From NCBI GenBank assembly GCA_013112585.1, contig JABFGH010000015.1, positions 1 to 64,000 of the forward strand: a stretch of DNA of 64,000 nucleotides, in the 5' to 3' direction. Within the stretch, counting starts at the first letter, position 1, and the number at the start of each line of letters is the position of its first letter. This stretch comes from Ignavibacteriota bacterium. GTDB lineage: Bacteria > Bacteroidota > Ignavibacteria > Ignavibacteriales > Melioribacteraceae. Position numbers and translations under genes: made by a program. Below the pieces are notes generated by a model, which was given only the letters and a program-made list of their open reading frames with translations, searched no databases and was not told the origin of the DNA. Below are positions 8,235 through 17,679 of this stretch, one piece after another.

Positions 8235-9628
8235 GCAGCGCTCAACTCTATTTTGCTGCGCAGTGTATCAACAGTTTCCTTAAACTTAATATCTTCCGAT
8301 AGGGATTTTTCAATACTATTATATGCATGAATTACAGTTGAGTGATCGCGCCCGCCGAAATGGAGACCGATTGTTTTAAGCGAAGCCTGCGTTAATCTTT
8401 TTGAAAGATACATGGCAATTTGTCTTGCCAGTACAACTTCTTTTTTCCTGTTTTTTTCCCGCACTTTATTTTCATCAACGGTTAAATACTCGCAAACAAC
8501 TTTGGTTATATAATCGATTGATATATTTACCGTTCGTGAAGATGAAATTTCTTTAACTGTTTTTCTAACAAGATCAAAATTAATTTCTTTTGCCGAAAGG
8601 GATGAGTTGGCGAGCAGCTTTATTAAGCAGCCTTCCATTTCGCGAATGTTAGATGTGATATTGTGAGCTATAAATTCAATGATATCATTTGATAACTCAA
8701 TACCGTAGCTTTTGCTTTTATTTTTTAAGATGGCAATTCTTGTTTCAAAATCGGGTGGCTGCATATCTGCCGATAATCCCCATTGAAATCTTGAGACCAA
8801 CCTTTCGTTCAATCCCTTTAAGTCTTTTGGCGGTTTATCGCTCGATAAAATAATTTGTTTGCCCGATTGATGCAGCGTATTAAAAATATGGAAAAAGAGA
8901 TCCTGTGTTTTTTCTTTTCCAATTAAAAATTGGATGTCGTCAATAATTAAAACATCCATGTTCTTATAAAAATTAGAAAACTCATTCACCTTATTTGTTT
9001 GAATCGCTTCAACAAATTCAACGGTAAAAATATCTGATGATAAATAAATAACCTTTTTATTGGGATCTTTCTGAAGTATTCTATTACCTATTGCTTGAAT
9101 TAAATGAGTTTTGCCAAGTCCTACACCGCCATAAATAAAAAGCGGGTTAAATGAAGTTGTGCCGGGCTTATCACTAATTGCATAAGCAGCAGCTCGTGCT
9201 AACTGGTTGCCTTCACCCTGTACAAAGTTTTCAAAAATATAGCGTGGATTTATATTAGAATTAAAATCCGATTTTGCTTCGGGCACTTCTTCAATAAAAA
9301 CGGGTTTGTTAATGTTTTCAATTTTAGGCGGGTCTTCGCTGTTTTCTTTTTCATCCAATATTACATAAACAAGCTCGCCTTCATCGCCTAAAACTTGTTT
9401 AATTGTTTTTGTAATAAGCGTGTTGTAGTGTCCATCAATCCATTCAATAAAAAAATTATTAGGCACCTGAATTTTTAATGTGTTTGAAATAAGCTTGAGA
9501 GGTTTAATAGGTATAAACCAGGTATTGAAGGTGATAAATGGTACATTCTCTTTAATAATTGTAAGGCATTCGTTCCAAATCTTGTTTTCATCAACTCCGG
9601 TTTCGGCGGAGGCAGGTTTCTCATTCAT
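8231..9628 (-). CDS. dnaA: Chromosomal replication initiator DnaA
   Basis: AAA+ ATPase that binds DnaA boxes and opens the replication origin. The order is domain I (IWNECLTIIKENVPFITFNTWF), a linker, Walker A GGVGLGKT near residue 170, Walker B LIIDDIQFL, sensor regions, and the domain IV DNA-binding signature GGRDHSTVIHAYNSIEK near the C-terminus. Length of about 465 aa is normal. A TTG at 9631 precedes the ATG at 9628; the ATG is preferred. No clear Shine-Dalgarno is seen; a perfect DnaA box lies 6 bases upstream of the ATG, suggesting autoregulation. dnaN and rpmH do not flank it. Confidence 0.97.
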   Translation of the reverse strand: MNEKPASAETGVDENKIWNECLTIIKENVPFITFNTWFIPIKPLKLISNTLKIQVPNNFFIEWIDGHYNTLITKTIKQVLGDEGELVYVILDEKENSEDPPKIENINKPVFIEEVPEAKSDFNSNINPRYIFENFVQGEGNQLARAAAYAISDKPGTTSFNPLFIYGGVGLGKTHLIQAIGNRILQKDPNKKVIYLSSDIFTVEFVEAIQTNKVNEFSNFYKNMDVLIIDDIQFLIGKEKTQDLFFHIFNTLHQSGKQIILSSDKPPKDLKGLNERLVSRFQWGLSADMQPPDFETRIAILKNKSKSYGIELSNDIIEFIAHNITSNIREMEGCLIKLLANSSLSAKEINFDLVRKTVKEISSSRTVNISIDYITKVVCEYLTVDENKVREKNRKKEVVLARQIAMYLSKRLTQASLKTIGLHFGGRDHSTVIHAYNSIEKSLSEDIKFKETVDTLRSKIELSAA

Positions 9629-9634
9629 CAATAT

Positions 9635-9643
9635 TTATCCACA
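9635..9643 (+). promoter_or_regulatory. DnaA box abutting the dnaA start
   Basis: TTATCCACA is a perfect consensus DnaA box. On the minus strand it ends 6 bases before the dnaA ATG, so DnaA bound here would cover the translation start region of its own gene. Confidence 0.75.
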
Positions 9644-9840
9644 TTTTAGAGGTTTCCATTTATTGTTAAAATGGACTATTAAAGAGTTTATTAAAATCAG
9701 TTAATTAAGTTGTCCACAACTTGCCAACATTAGGTGTGTTGCTGTAAGTTGTTGTAAATAAATTAAATAGCGCTACCACTTAATTTTTGCAAACATATAT
9801 TCAAAGGACAATGCGTTGATTATAAACACTCAGAATTTCT

Positions 9841-9854
9841 GTGAAACGTTTCAC
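9841..9854. promoter_or_regulatory. 14-bp perfect palindrome GTGAAACGTTTCAC
   Basis: A perfect palindrome with a central CG, of the kind bound by LacI-family repressors. It has the two parS half-sites in swapped order, so it is not a parS site. It lies 210 bases upstream of dnaA within the oriC-like region. The cognate regulator is unknown. Confidence 0.4.
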
Positions 9855-10199
9855 GATTTTGAGTTATCAACATTTTATTAACATAGTTTTGTGCTTCTTA
9901 GTGCGTCATGAAAATAGAATATTGAACGCTGTTCTGCAAATTAAATCTTTCACTTTTTTGTAAGTTGTTTACTTACAATAAATTAAAATTTACTCAAATT
10001 TATTGGGGTTTAATATCCTATTTTTTCTTGCTCAGATTCATGAAATAGGCAAAATTTTGGAACAGATTTGATGAAAAAATTTTGTAAAAATTAATTACAT
10101 GATAGGTTATCCACATTTAGCAAAGCGTTTAAATTTTTGTTGGGGAGTAAGATTACTTAACTAATTTGAATTGTTTAATGGCTTAATTGTTAAATTGTA

Positions 10200-10446
10200 A
10201 AACAAAATTGCACGGTGCTTTAGCTCCGTGAATATTGAGCAACCAAACATATCGGGTTTTTCCATAGGAATCCCTTGGATAACCCAAAATGTTTCGGTTC
10301 TGCCCACTGCAAAGGCGGGTTAAAGCCCCCAAATACTTCTTCATTCTCCACCGTCATACCCGCCTGCCGGACGGGCAGGAATGACTGTGCAATTTATGAC
10401 AATATTCATTTAGGCCTTATGAATTGCTTCTAATGCATAATTCGGA
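10200..10446 (-). mobile_element. MITE-like repeat, copy 1 (one end decayed)
   Basis: Read on the minus strand from 10446 it begins CCGAATTATGCATTAGAAG and follows copy 2 (18456-18726) through the GC-rich palindrome, the GGGCTTTA segment, the TTTGGGTTA segment and the final CACGG..CCGTGC hairpin. The terminal TGCATAATTCGG (10434-10445) is intact, while the opposite terminal repeat near 10200 is degenerate. It carries no coding capacity. It sits between the oriC-like region and the type IX cargo gene. Confidence 0.7.
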
Positions 10447-10512
10447 TTGTTAAAAATAATAGCAAAAGCATGCATCCTGCATTCTGCTCACTTACTCCGA
10501 GTAATGCAAAAA

Positions 10513-11787
10513 TTACTTCATAAGTTGCATCTTATGATACTTCGCATTCTCAGGAGTTCTTACTTCAAGCATGTACATTCCCGATGCTAAATCAGAACCG
10601 TCAAAAGTCATCTTGTGAAGACCTTTGTCCTTGACTCCCTGGTTTTCAGAAAATACCTGCTCTCCAAGAGTATTGTATACATTTATTGTCACAGGGGAGT
10701 TCTCATTTAGTTCATAAGATACTGTTGTTGTTGGATTGAATGGATTTGGATAGTTTGGATTAACTTCGAAATTATCAATTCCGAGCATCTTGTCATCTAT
10801 TGTAACTTCAACAAGAGGGAACGCTTCTGTTGTCCCGTCAATATCTACCTGATTAATTTGGTACTGATGAAGCATGTCAACAACTTGCATTACATTTTCA
10901 TCCTTCCATGAGTATGCCTTAGGACTGTTTGAGTTTCCATGACCCTCAACAAAACCAATTTTTTGATTTCCTGATACAACATTTCCGTTTTTGTCATAGA
11001 CTTTTCTCCAAATGTCGAAACCGTAGTTGTTTACTTCAGTTGCTGTTGCCCAGGCAAGTTCAGAAATACCTGTTTCTGTATCATATGTTGCAACAAGAGA
11101 GTTTGCAATTAGTTCTACTGGTAGCGGATCATCATCGTTTCCAGGATAGTTTGTGTTTTGAATTGCAGTTACTTCACCATTTAAATCAGGAGTTCCATTA
11201 TTGTCAAAGAAATCATTGTAATTAGATCCCAGTAGAGAAACTTTGACATCCTCAGGTAAGTTCTCGAATCCCACTGCCGAACTTCCACTACCATCGAACC
11301 AATGTGCGTGCGAGTTTGCCAACACACTGCCAGGCGTGAAAAAGATTACACCATGATATGGAGATTCAGGTCCCCCTGAAACAATAGTATTCATATAAAA
11401 AGGCGCAATATCTAAATTTCTATCTTCCAAAGGAGTACCGTTATTATACTCAATTCTCACAATAGCATTATCCAAAGCAGGATCATCTTGCGTATCAGCA
11501 TAAGCATTTGATGTCATCACACCTGGAGCGACTACTGCAAAGCCCATTCCACCGATGAGAGCGTATTTTCCTGTTTTACCAACAGCTGCTTCGGTTGCTT
11601 TCACTATTTTTCCTTCCGGTCCAAAGTTCAGTTCAGGATCCCTTCCGTCTGCTATTGATGTTCCGTTGATAAAGTGATTATACTCAGTGTTATCAAAAGC
11701 AACTTCCATTACTGCTTTTATCGCGTCTGTCTTACTCATGCCCATCTGGTGGGTCATTGAATGAATAGTATTAGTTAGGTCTTTCAT
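10513..11787 (-). CDS. Type IX secretion cargo protein with internal signal-like segment
   Basis: The last 85 residues are a type IX secretion C-terminal sorting domain (NYPNPFNPTTTVSYEL, then ITVYN-like and GMYMLEV segments, ending KMQLMK), which predicts export to the surface. Before it is a fibronectin-like stretch (ISELAWATATEVNNYGFDIWRK). Oddly, there is no signal peptide at the N-terminus. Instead a hydrophobic stretch ending in SNAYA lies around residues 75-96, after a 70-residue soluble segment. The start is supported by GAGGGAACA just before the ATG. No catalytic motif is seen; the middle contains HAHWFDGSG of unknown meaning. Monocistronic, downstream of the M64 gene. Confidence 0.65.
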   Translation of the reverse strand: MKDLTNTIHSMTHQMGMSKTDAIKAVMEVAFDNTEYNHFINGTSIADGRDPELNFGPEGKIVKATEAAVGKTGKYALIGGMGFAVVAPGVMTSNAYADTQDDPALDNAIVRIEYNNGTPLEDRNLDIAPFYMNTIVSGGPESPYHGVIFFTPGSVLANSHAHWFDGSGSSAVGFENLPEDVKVSLLGSNYNDFFDNNGTPDLNGEVTAIQNTNYPGNDDDPLPVELIANSLVATYDTETGISELAWATATEVNNYGFDIWRKVYDKNGNVVSGNQKIGFVEGHGNSNSPKAYSWKDENVMQVVDMLHQYQINQVDIDGTTEAFPLVEVTIDDKMLGIDNFEVNPNYPNPFNPTTTVSYELNENSPVTINVYNTLGEQVFSENQGVKDKGLHKMTFDGSDLASGMYMLEVRTPENAKYHKMQLMK

Positions 11788-11897
11788 TGTTCCCTCAATT
11801 AGATATTTACTTGTTTTGTCTATCTATAGGGTGAAAATATTTATTTCTTTATAAGAAAATTAATCTTAAGAATCAAAAATTAAATCTTAAATATTAT

Positions 11898-13373
11898 TTA
11901 TTCTGAGTAATGTAGAATTACTTTAGTGATGGCTTGCTCACATAACTTGCAAAACGGTTTATTTCCTTTAGAGAACATTATACAGTCAAGCATTGGGCGG
12001 TACATTCCTTTTGCCATGTATCCCGCTCCCTCAAATGCGCCAACTTTACCGTAGTGTTTGCAGCCGCGCAAATACTCATCCACTTTGTCAGAGTTCTTTT
12101 TATCCTCGCGTGTGTAGGCATCTTCAGCTTCTTTAATTTCCTCGGCACTCGCGCCGGTTCGCTTAAGTTCGGCAATCCTATCATTCATCTCTGCTCGTTT
12201 CTGCTGCCACGCATAACTGAATTTATCAAACTCTTCTTTTTCCCAAAATGTGGGGAGATCAATATCATCGCTTAACAAATCTTTCCACTTCAAATTTTCT
12301 TTATCTATCAGCGCTGAGATATTCGGCTCAACAGGTTCCACTGTGGGTTTATAAAAGTTATCATAAGCTGTTGCTGATGTGTAATACTCATCAGCCAAAC
12401 CGGAAAAAGAATGACCGAACTCATGGAGGAATAAATAATCATCAAACTGATTATCGGTAGTGAAAGTGCAGAAGAAATTATAAATGCCTCCGCCTCCGTA
12501 CCTTTTATGATTTACCATTATGTAAATTGCATCATATGGAACATGCGCCGCAAGGTCATGTATAGCTTTGTTATCTTCGGTTAGCAAATATCTTTCAGAA
12601 CCCATGGAATTGAATGTGCAGCTTAAAGCTGTGTTTTTATAAATCCCGGCTCGCGGTTCATCAACTCCCGTTTCTTCCGATGGCTTAAGCACGCCGTAAA
12701 CATTGAAATTATTTTTATATGATTTGTAAGGTTCACGACTGAAAAATGTGTTCGTAAATTTTTTCAGATCAGTATTAAACTTATTTATCTCGTTTTTAGT
12801 GTAGCCTTCTCCTAAAATAACAAGATCAACTTTTGAATGAGGATCGCCAGAGTTTACAGTAGTTTCAACAATTACAAATTCATTTGAAATTTCATCTTCA
12901 ATTATCATAATATCGGAAGGATCAATTTCCGTGCGCCAGACTTCAAAAAGTTTATTCTCGTCCCCTCGTTTTTCAATAGCAAAAATAATTTCTTTTTGGG
13001 GATAAGGAATGATCGCTGTTTCGTGAAATACTTTTTTGATACCATTCATTGCCGGCTGGCTTGTTTGGTACTCGCCAAAATAGCTGTCGAATCCTTTTGA
13101 GTAGATCAGAAGTTCCGAAGCTTTATCATAAATTTTGATGTAGTATCTGCCGTTGTTAAATCTATCTATCAAATTAACTCTGCTTCCTGCCCAAATTCCG
13201 TAGTCGTAAATTTTATCAATTGTAACTATTTCAGTTTCAGCATCGCCAATGTGGTGATAATCTATACGCATTGTTTTATCAACAAAATAGTCTCCAAATA
13301 TTGTTGCCTCCTGCGCAAAAATTTGCACTGCTGAAATTATAAAAAGGATGGCAGTTATTTTTAATGATTTCAT
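11898..13373 (-). CDS. Secreted M64 family (IgA-type) metallopeptidase
   Basis: A predicted secreted zinc peptidase of the M64 family. The zinc motif HEFGH (about residues 317-321) continues SFSGLADEYY, the family signature, and the C-terminus has the typical CKHYGK...PMLDCIMF...FCKLCEQAI cysteine pattern. The ATG at 13373 was chosen because GGAGG lies 5 bases upstream and it opens a standard signal peptide (MKSLKITAILFIISAVQIFA). An upstream in-frame ATG at 13430 would put a second hydrophobic stretch in front. At 491 aa it is in the family range. It lies upstream of the type IX cargo gene on the same strand with a 110-bp gap. Confidence 0.85.
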   Translation of the reverse strand: MKSLKITAILFIISAVQIFAQEATIFGDYFVDKTMRIDYHHIGDAETEIVTIDKIYDYGIWAGSRVNLIDRFNNGRYYIKIYDKASELLIYSKGFDSYFGEYQTSQPAMNGIKKVFHETAIIPYPQKEIIFAIEKRGDENKLFEVWRTEIDPSDIMIIEDEISNEFVIVETTVNSGDPHSKVDLVILGEGYTKNEINKFNTDLKKFTNTFFSREPYKSYKNNFNVYGVLKPSEETGVDEPRAGIYKNTALSCTFNSMGSERYLLTEDNKAIHDLAAHVPYDAIYIMVNHKRYGGGGIYNFFCTFTTDNQFDDYLFLHEFGHSFSGLADEYYTSATAYDNFYKPTVEPVEPNISALIDKENLKWKDLLSDDIDLPTFWEKEEFDKFSYAWQQKRAEMNDRIAELKRTGASAEEIKEAEDAYTREDKKNSDKVDEYLRGCKHYGKVGAFEGAGYMAKGMYRPMLDCIMFSKGNKPFCKLCEQAITKVILHYSE

Positions 13374-13708
13374 TTTTCCTCCGATCAAAAAATATATTAT
13401 CGTCATAAAATTAAGTAATCTAATCTTCACAAAAAAATTTTATTGTCAGGACGGAACCATTTCATGCACGCAAATAATACTTGTTGCTCAAACCTACAAT
13501 TAAAAACAATTAAAGATAACTTAGCTTAATTTATATTTGTTGACTCTTTTAAAAAAAAGTAATAATGTACCAGTAGAATATTTTAGAGGTTAACTGGCAA
13601 TGTTCAAGAGAATAGAGGTTCCATCAGTTGAATTTCCAACGGGGTTTATATAATATAGTCCATGCTTAAGTAAAGCTTATAACATTTAACTATAACAAGG
13701 ATTTGACA
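13374..13708. other. Divergent intergenic region
   Basis: This 335-bp gap separates the M64 gene from the divergent FG-GAP/M6 operon. A TATATTTG element at 13532-13539 resembles the -7 box but no TTTG box is at the proper distance. No other gene or repeat was recognised. Confidence 0.4.
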
Positions 13709-15547
13709 ATGTGTTTCAAACCTAGATGTTGCCTTACAGCTTTATTCTTAGCTTTAGTTTTCTCCGTAACTTGTTTTGCACAAACTGAAAAGGCAGTGAA
13801 GAATTCTAAGGATAAAATATCGAATACTTTCCTGGTAATTTCGGTATCGCCTGGAGCCAATGAGATTGCTGCTTCTCCAAACCCTCAAATTAAAGTTACC
13901 TTTACTCAATCAATTGACAGTGCTTCAATAAATAATATTTCGTTTTCTGTGTTTGGCGAAAGGACAGCTTACCATTCTGGAGGATATGAAATTATTGATA
14001 GCGGGTTTGCTATTCTCTTCAATACGCTGAACGATTTTAATGCTGGAGAAAAAGTCAAGGTGACGCTATCAAGCAAGATTATTTCTTCTATTGGTGATTC
14101 ACTCAAATCATTTTCCTGGACTTTTCGTATTCCTACAAATCCCACTTCTCTTAATTTTACTGAGCCAATTGTATACAGCGGCGGCGGCGAGGGGATGCAA
14201 TGTATTGATATGAATAATGATGGCTACCCGGATATTGTAACAAGCAGCGGAATAATAAGGATAAACAACGGTAATGGTGAATTTCCCACTTACTGGTATT
14301 TGGATGATGCAGCTGATTTTTATCCAATAATAGTTGATGATTTTAATAGGGATGGCTATATGGATGTATTTTACGGAGGCACCGGTGGTTTAACGTTAGG
14401 GTTAGGAAATGGCGCGGGTAATTTTAGCAAAAGTTATTATCCATGGTGGTTCTTTGATTATATTAGTGATGATTTTGATAGTGATGGATATCCTGATATT
14501 GCAGGAATTAATGGACTATCAATTAATCCTCCATTTGATTCAACTTCATACTGCGCTATTGCTTATAATGATGGGTTAGGTCAACTCATTGACACAGTAT
14601 GGATTACCCAATTAACGGGAAAGTTTCAGAAAATTTCATCCTGCGATGTTGAAAATGATGGCGATAATGATATTTTAATCATTTCCCACCGCGCACCAAT
14701 AAATGGATCCGGATTGGATGGATTAGCAGTTTTTAGAAACAATGATGATGGTGTTTTTAATGAATATCAGTTGTACCAGTCTGACATTTACTTTAGCTTT
14801 TTTTTACCCAAGTTTATTTATACCGCTGATTTTAATAATGATGGCTTAACTGATATAGGAATAATTGGCGATGGAGGAGGTGCAATTAAATTAAATACGG
14901 GAAATGGATTTTTCGGTGACGGGTCGGATACAACTTTTATTAGAGAAATATGGGGTCCGGAAAGTGCTGCCCCATTAACAGGCGGTGATTTTAATGGGAA
15001 TAATTGGATTGACTTAGCTGTTAGCGGTTATGGATTCCCATTTGATCCCTTTGCCCCAAAACAATATGCTGTATTAAATAATAATAGCAGTTATTTCTTT
15101 AATATATTTAGAGATACAATAGGAACAAATTCATCTTTGATATACTCAACTGCCGCCGCGGATTTAAACAATAATGGATTTTTAGATTTAGTTCACGCGG
15201 GTAACGGTGTTTACATAACACGTAATGTAGAAATAGTTCCCTCGGTTGATTATGATTTAAAATTACTGAACAAATTCATTTTATACCAGAATTTTCCAAA
15301 TCCGTTTAACAGCCAGACTGAACTAATTTTTAAAATAAATAAAACTGGAATTATGCAAATATCAATATATAACATCATAGGCGAGGAGGTGAGATCGTTA
15401 GAAAGTAAAGAATTATTTAGTGGAAATTATAAAATTGTATGGGATGGAAAAGATAATAGCGGTGCTAATTTGTCTTCCGGGGTTTATTTAATCCAGGCAA
15501 ATTTTCTTGGTTTAAGTAAAACAATTAAAACAATAATTCTTAAATAA
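13709..15547 (+). CDS. Surface FG-GAP/VCBS repeat protein with type IX sorting domain
   Basis: A predicted exported adhesin-like protein. After a signal peptide ending TCFAQ comes an Ig-like domain of the SbsA/Big_5 type (SVSPGANEIAASPNPQIKV). The body carries at least seven D-x-N-x-D-G-like FG-GAP repeats (DMNNDGYPDIV, DFNRDGYMDVF, DFDSDGYPDIA, DFNNDGLTDIG and others) that form a calcium-binding beta-propeller. The C-terminus is a type IX sorting domain (LYQNFPNPFN). The ATG at 13709 is preferred over the TTG at 13703 because AAGGA lies 7 bases upstream. It forms an operon with the M6-like peptidase gene two bases downstream. Confidence 0.8.
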   Translation: MCFKPRCCLTALFLALVFSVTCFAQTEKAVKNSKDKISNTFLVISVSPGANEIAASPNPQIKVTFTQSIDSASINNISFSVFGERTAYHSGGYEIIDSGFAILFNTLNDFNAGEKVKVTLSSKIISSIGDSLKSFSWTFRIPTNPTSLNFTEPIVYSGGGEGMQCIDMNNDGYPDIVTSSGIIRINNGNGEFPTYWYLDDAADFYPIIVDDFNRDGYMDVFYGGTGGLTLGLGNGAGNFSKSYYPWWFFDYISDDFDSDGYPDIAGINGLSINPPFDSTSYCAIAYNDGLGQLIDTVWITQLTGKFQKISSCDVENDGDNDILIISHRAPINGSGLDGLAVFRNNDDGVFNEYQLYQSDIYFSFFLPKFIYTADFNNDGLTDIGIIGDGGGAIKLNTGNGFFGDGSDTTFIREIWGPESAAPLTGGDFNGNNWIDLAVSGYGFPFDPFAPKQYAVLNNNSSYFFNIFRDTIGTNSSLIYSTAAADLNNNGFLDLVHAGNGVYITRNVEIVPSVDYDLKLLNKFILYQNFPNPFNSQTELIFKINKTGIMQISIYNIIGEEVRSLESKELFSGNYKIVWDGKDNSGANLSSGVYLIQANFLGLSKTIKTIILK

Positions 15548-15549
15548 GA

Positions 15550-17535
15550 TTGGAGGTAAAAATAATATCATCTCGTTATGTCTTTGCATTGTTAATGTCA
15601 TTTTTATTGTTTACACCCAAGGTGATTCCTCAAAAGGATGTATTTATTTGCGATACTAATCCCGATAGTCTAACTTATAGCTATGGCGAATTAACAGCAA
15701 CAACTTGGACATTAAAAATTCTTCTTGTTGAATTTCAGGATGTAAAGCATAAGTCCCCTGGTTATACCTACACTGATTTTAATAATCTATTTTTCTCGAA
15801 TGGAATTTATGTTTCACCAAACAAATATTCCCCTGATGGAGAGCAGGTTTTTGGCAGCATGAGAGATTATCTTCATATAATGTCTGATGGGGAATTTACT
15901 TTAACCGGCAGTGTTGTAAATATTGATGAAACTAAAGATGGTGTCCCGGATTGGCTTACGCTCCCTTTTAGGAAAGGTCAATATGATTCAAGTAGTTATA
16001 GTAACTTTAAAAATGATGCTATTACTGCAGCCAATACTGCTGGTCTAAATATCAGCACAAACTCTACAACAAAACTTGCAATAATATATGCAGGTCATAC
16101 TTATAGGGGCCATTGGTATGAAATTGTTGGACCGGATACTATACCTCACTTAAGCGGATTAAACCCGCGGGCTTCTGGATCAAAATACATAAATGGAGAG
16201 CTTTTTGCTTGCTGCTCACCTTATCGGTCAGAAAGACCTGATGCAAAATTTTCTGAGATTGGAATAAATGTTCACGAATTTTTGCACCTGATGGATATAC
16301 CGGATTTATATGATAACGGTGTCTGGGATATCATGAATGGTGGGGTTACATTGGGTCCTAACTATCGGGGTGCATGTCCAACTCCCCTAAATCCACAAAC
16401 AAGGTTTAAAAAAGGATGGTTAAATTTTGATTTAAAAACCTCTGATCAAACTTTTCAAGCGGATTACTATTTGAGGGATCCAGAAGTTTTTCAAATTAAA
16501 AATAGTTCAGATCCGAATAATTACTGGTTAATCGAAACTAGAAATTTTAATGCTACAATGACAATAGGTTCAACCACTACATATGATTATAACTATTATC
16601 CGCTCCGGAGTTACTCTGCAAATCCACCGGATCAAGGGGTCTTAATATGGAGGGTTAGTAATGCCTATGATTGGGGCAAGATTATACATGCTGATGGTAA
16701 ACCTTGGCCAGAACATCCTTTAATTTCTCATGGCGATCCTTTTCCAGGTTCAGGTGGAGTAAAGGTATTATCACCTTGGTCTGATACTAGAACGTACCCT
16801 AATCCCAGGTATGTTCCAAACACAAAACCCTCGTCAAATGTAGGAATGGAAATAGTTGGTGAGGGGACAAATTATTTTACAATAGATTTTTATGCTGTTA
16901 ACCCATTAGATGCTTCTCCTTCTAAACCACAAAACTTAGTAGTAACAATTGAAAATAACTCTCCCCGTCTAAACTGGACAGCAAATACTGAACCTGATGT
17001 TGCAACCGGCGGAAAGTATAAAATTTACAGGGCCGTCACAACAGGAGGTGAACCTACTAGTTTCGCACATGTTGCAACTGTAAATCACCCAATAACAACC
17101 TGGCTAGATTACGATTACTACGTGAACGGGAATGGCACCAACAAATTATTCTATAAAGTTTCTGCTGTGGACTATCCCACTAACAAAGAATCTGCAAAAT
17201 CTGATTACGATTGGCTTTGGTGGAATAAATACCTTCAAAAGAAAGGAGAAAACTCTGAACAACTTTTAGTTTCTGAATACAAACTTTTTTCAAACTTCCC
17301 TAATCCATTTAATCCATCAACGATAATTAAATACCAAATTCCTGAAAGTGGATTTGTTCAATTAAAAGTTTACAATGTTCTCGGTAAAGAAGTAACAACC
17401 CTAGTTAATGGAGTTCAAGAACAAGGAAGTTATTCTGCTCCATTCGATGCAAGCGAATTAGCTGCTGGTGTTTATCTTTATTCAATACGTGTAAATGATT
17501 TTTCTAAAAGTCACAAAATGCTATTATTGAAATAA
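15550..17535 (+). CDS. Secreted M6-like metallopeptidase with type IX sorting domain
   Basis: A predicted surface or secreted zinc protease. HEFLH (about residues 242-246) followed by LMDIPDLYD matches the immune-inhibitor-A type (M6) zinc motif. A fibronectin-like domain (residues about 460-550) and a type IX sorting domain (NFPNPFNPSTIIKY) follow. The start is unusual: the TTG at 15550 overlaps the only good Shine-Dalgarno (GGAGG, 15552-15556). The natural start position, 5-8 bases after it, holds ATA codons (15562 or 15565), and the next ATG (15595) would remove most of the signal peptide. The coordinate given is therefore conventional. It is cotranscribed with the preceding FG-GAP gene. 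Confidence 0.78.
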   Translation: MEVKIISSRYVFALLMSFLLFTPKVIPQKDVFICDTNPDSLTYSYGELTATTWTLKILLVEFQDVKHKSPGYTYTDFNNLFFSNGIYVSPNKYSPDGEQVFGSMRDYLHIMSDGEFTLTGSVVNIDETKDGVPDWLTLPFRKGQYDSSSYSNFKNDAITAANTAGLNISTNSTTKLAIIYAGHTYRGHWYEIVGPDTIPHLSGLNPRASGSKYINGELFACCSPYRSERPDAKFSEIGINVHEFLHLMDIPDLYDNGVWDIMNGGVTLGPNYRGACPTPLNPQTRFKKGWLNFDLKTSDQTFQADYYLRDPEVFQIKNSSDPNNYWLIETRNFNATMTIGSTTTYDYNYYPLRSYSANPPDQGVLIWRVSNAYDWGKIIHADGKPWPEHPLISHGDPFPGSGGVKVLSPWSDTRTYPNPRYVPNTKPSSNVGMEIVGEGTNYFTIDFYAVNPLDASPSKPQNLVVTIENNSPRLNWTANTEPDVATGGKYKIYRAVTTGGEPTSFAHVATVNHPITTWLDYDYYVNGNGTNKLFYKVSAVDYPTNKESAKSDYDWLWWNKYLQKKGENSEQLLVSEYKLFSNFPNPFNPSTIIKYQIPESGFVQLKVYNVLGKEVTTLVNGVQEQGSYSAPFDASELAAGVYLYSIRVNDFSKSHKMLLLK

Positions 17536-17549
17536 ACTTATTATTAACA

Positions 17550-17586
17550 GTAGGGAACGTCCGTCAACCGACAGATCGTTCCCTAC
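17550..17586. repeat. 10-bp hairpin after the M6-like gene
   Basis: GTAGGGAACG and CGTTCCCTAC pair perfectly around a 17-base loop, 15 bases after the stop codon. It lacks a T-tract, so a role in mRNA 3'-end stability or as a repeat element is more likely than classical termination. Confidence 0.45.
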
Positions 17587-17679
17587 AACTAAAAGCACAT
17601 CTGTAATCTTTAGCCCTCAACAAATTATTTTTATTTTGTTTCTCTTTCTCACCAAAATTTAACAAACTGAAAGCTATTA

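Larger units (their letters stand above)
9632..10200. other. oriC-like region upstream of dnaA
   Basis: This gene-free, strongly AT-rich stretch adjoins dnaA and holds three good DnaA boxes on the plus strand: TTATCCACA at 9635-9643 and 10107-10115 (both perfect) and TTGTCCACA at 9710-9718. A weaker TTATCAACA is at 9864-9872. A TTGTAAG/CTTACAA hairpin lies at 9958-9978, followed by a long A/T-rich run at about 9975-10110 that could be the unwinding element. These features fit a replication origin, but GC skew cannot be judged from one window. Confidence 0.5.

Noticed and set aside
9841-9854. parS (ParB binding) site
   Set aside because: The half-sites are in the reversed order compared with the ParB consensus.
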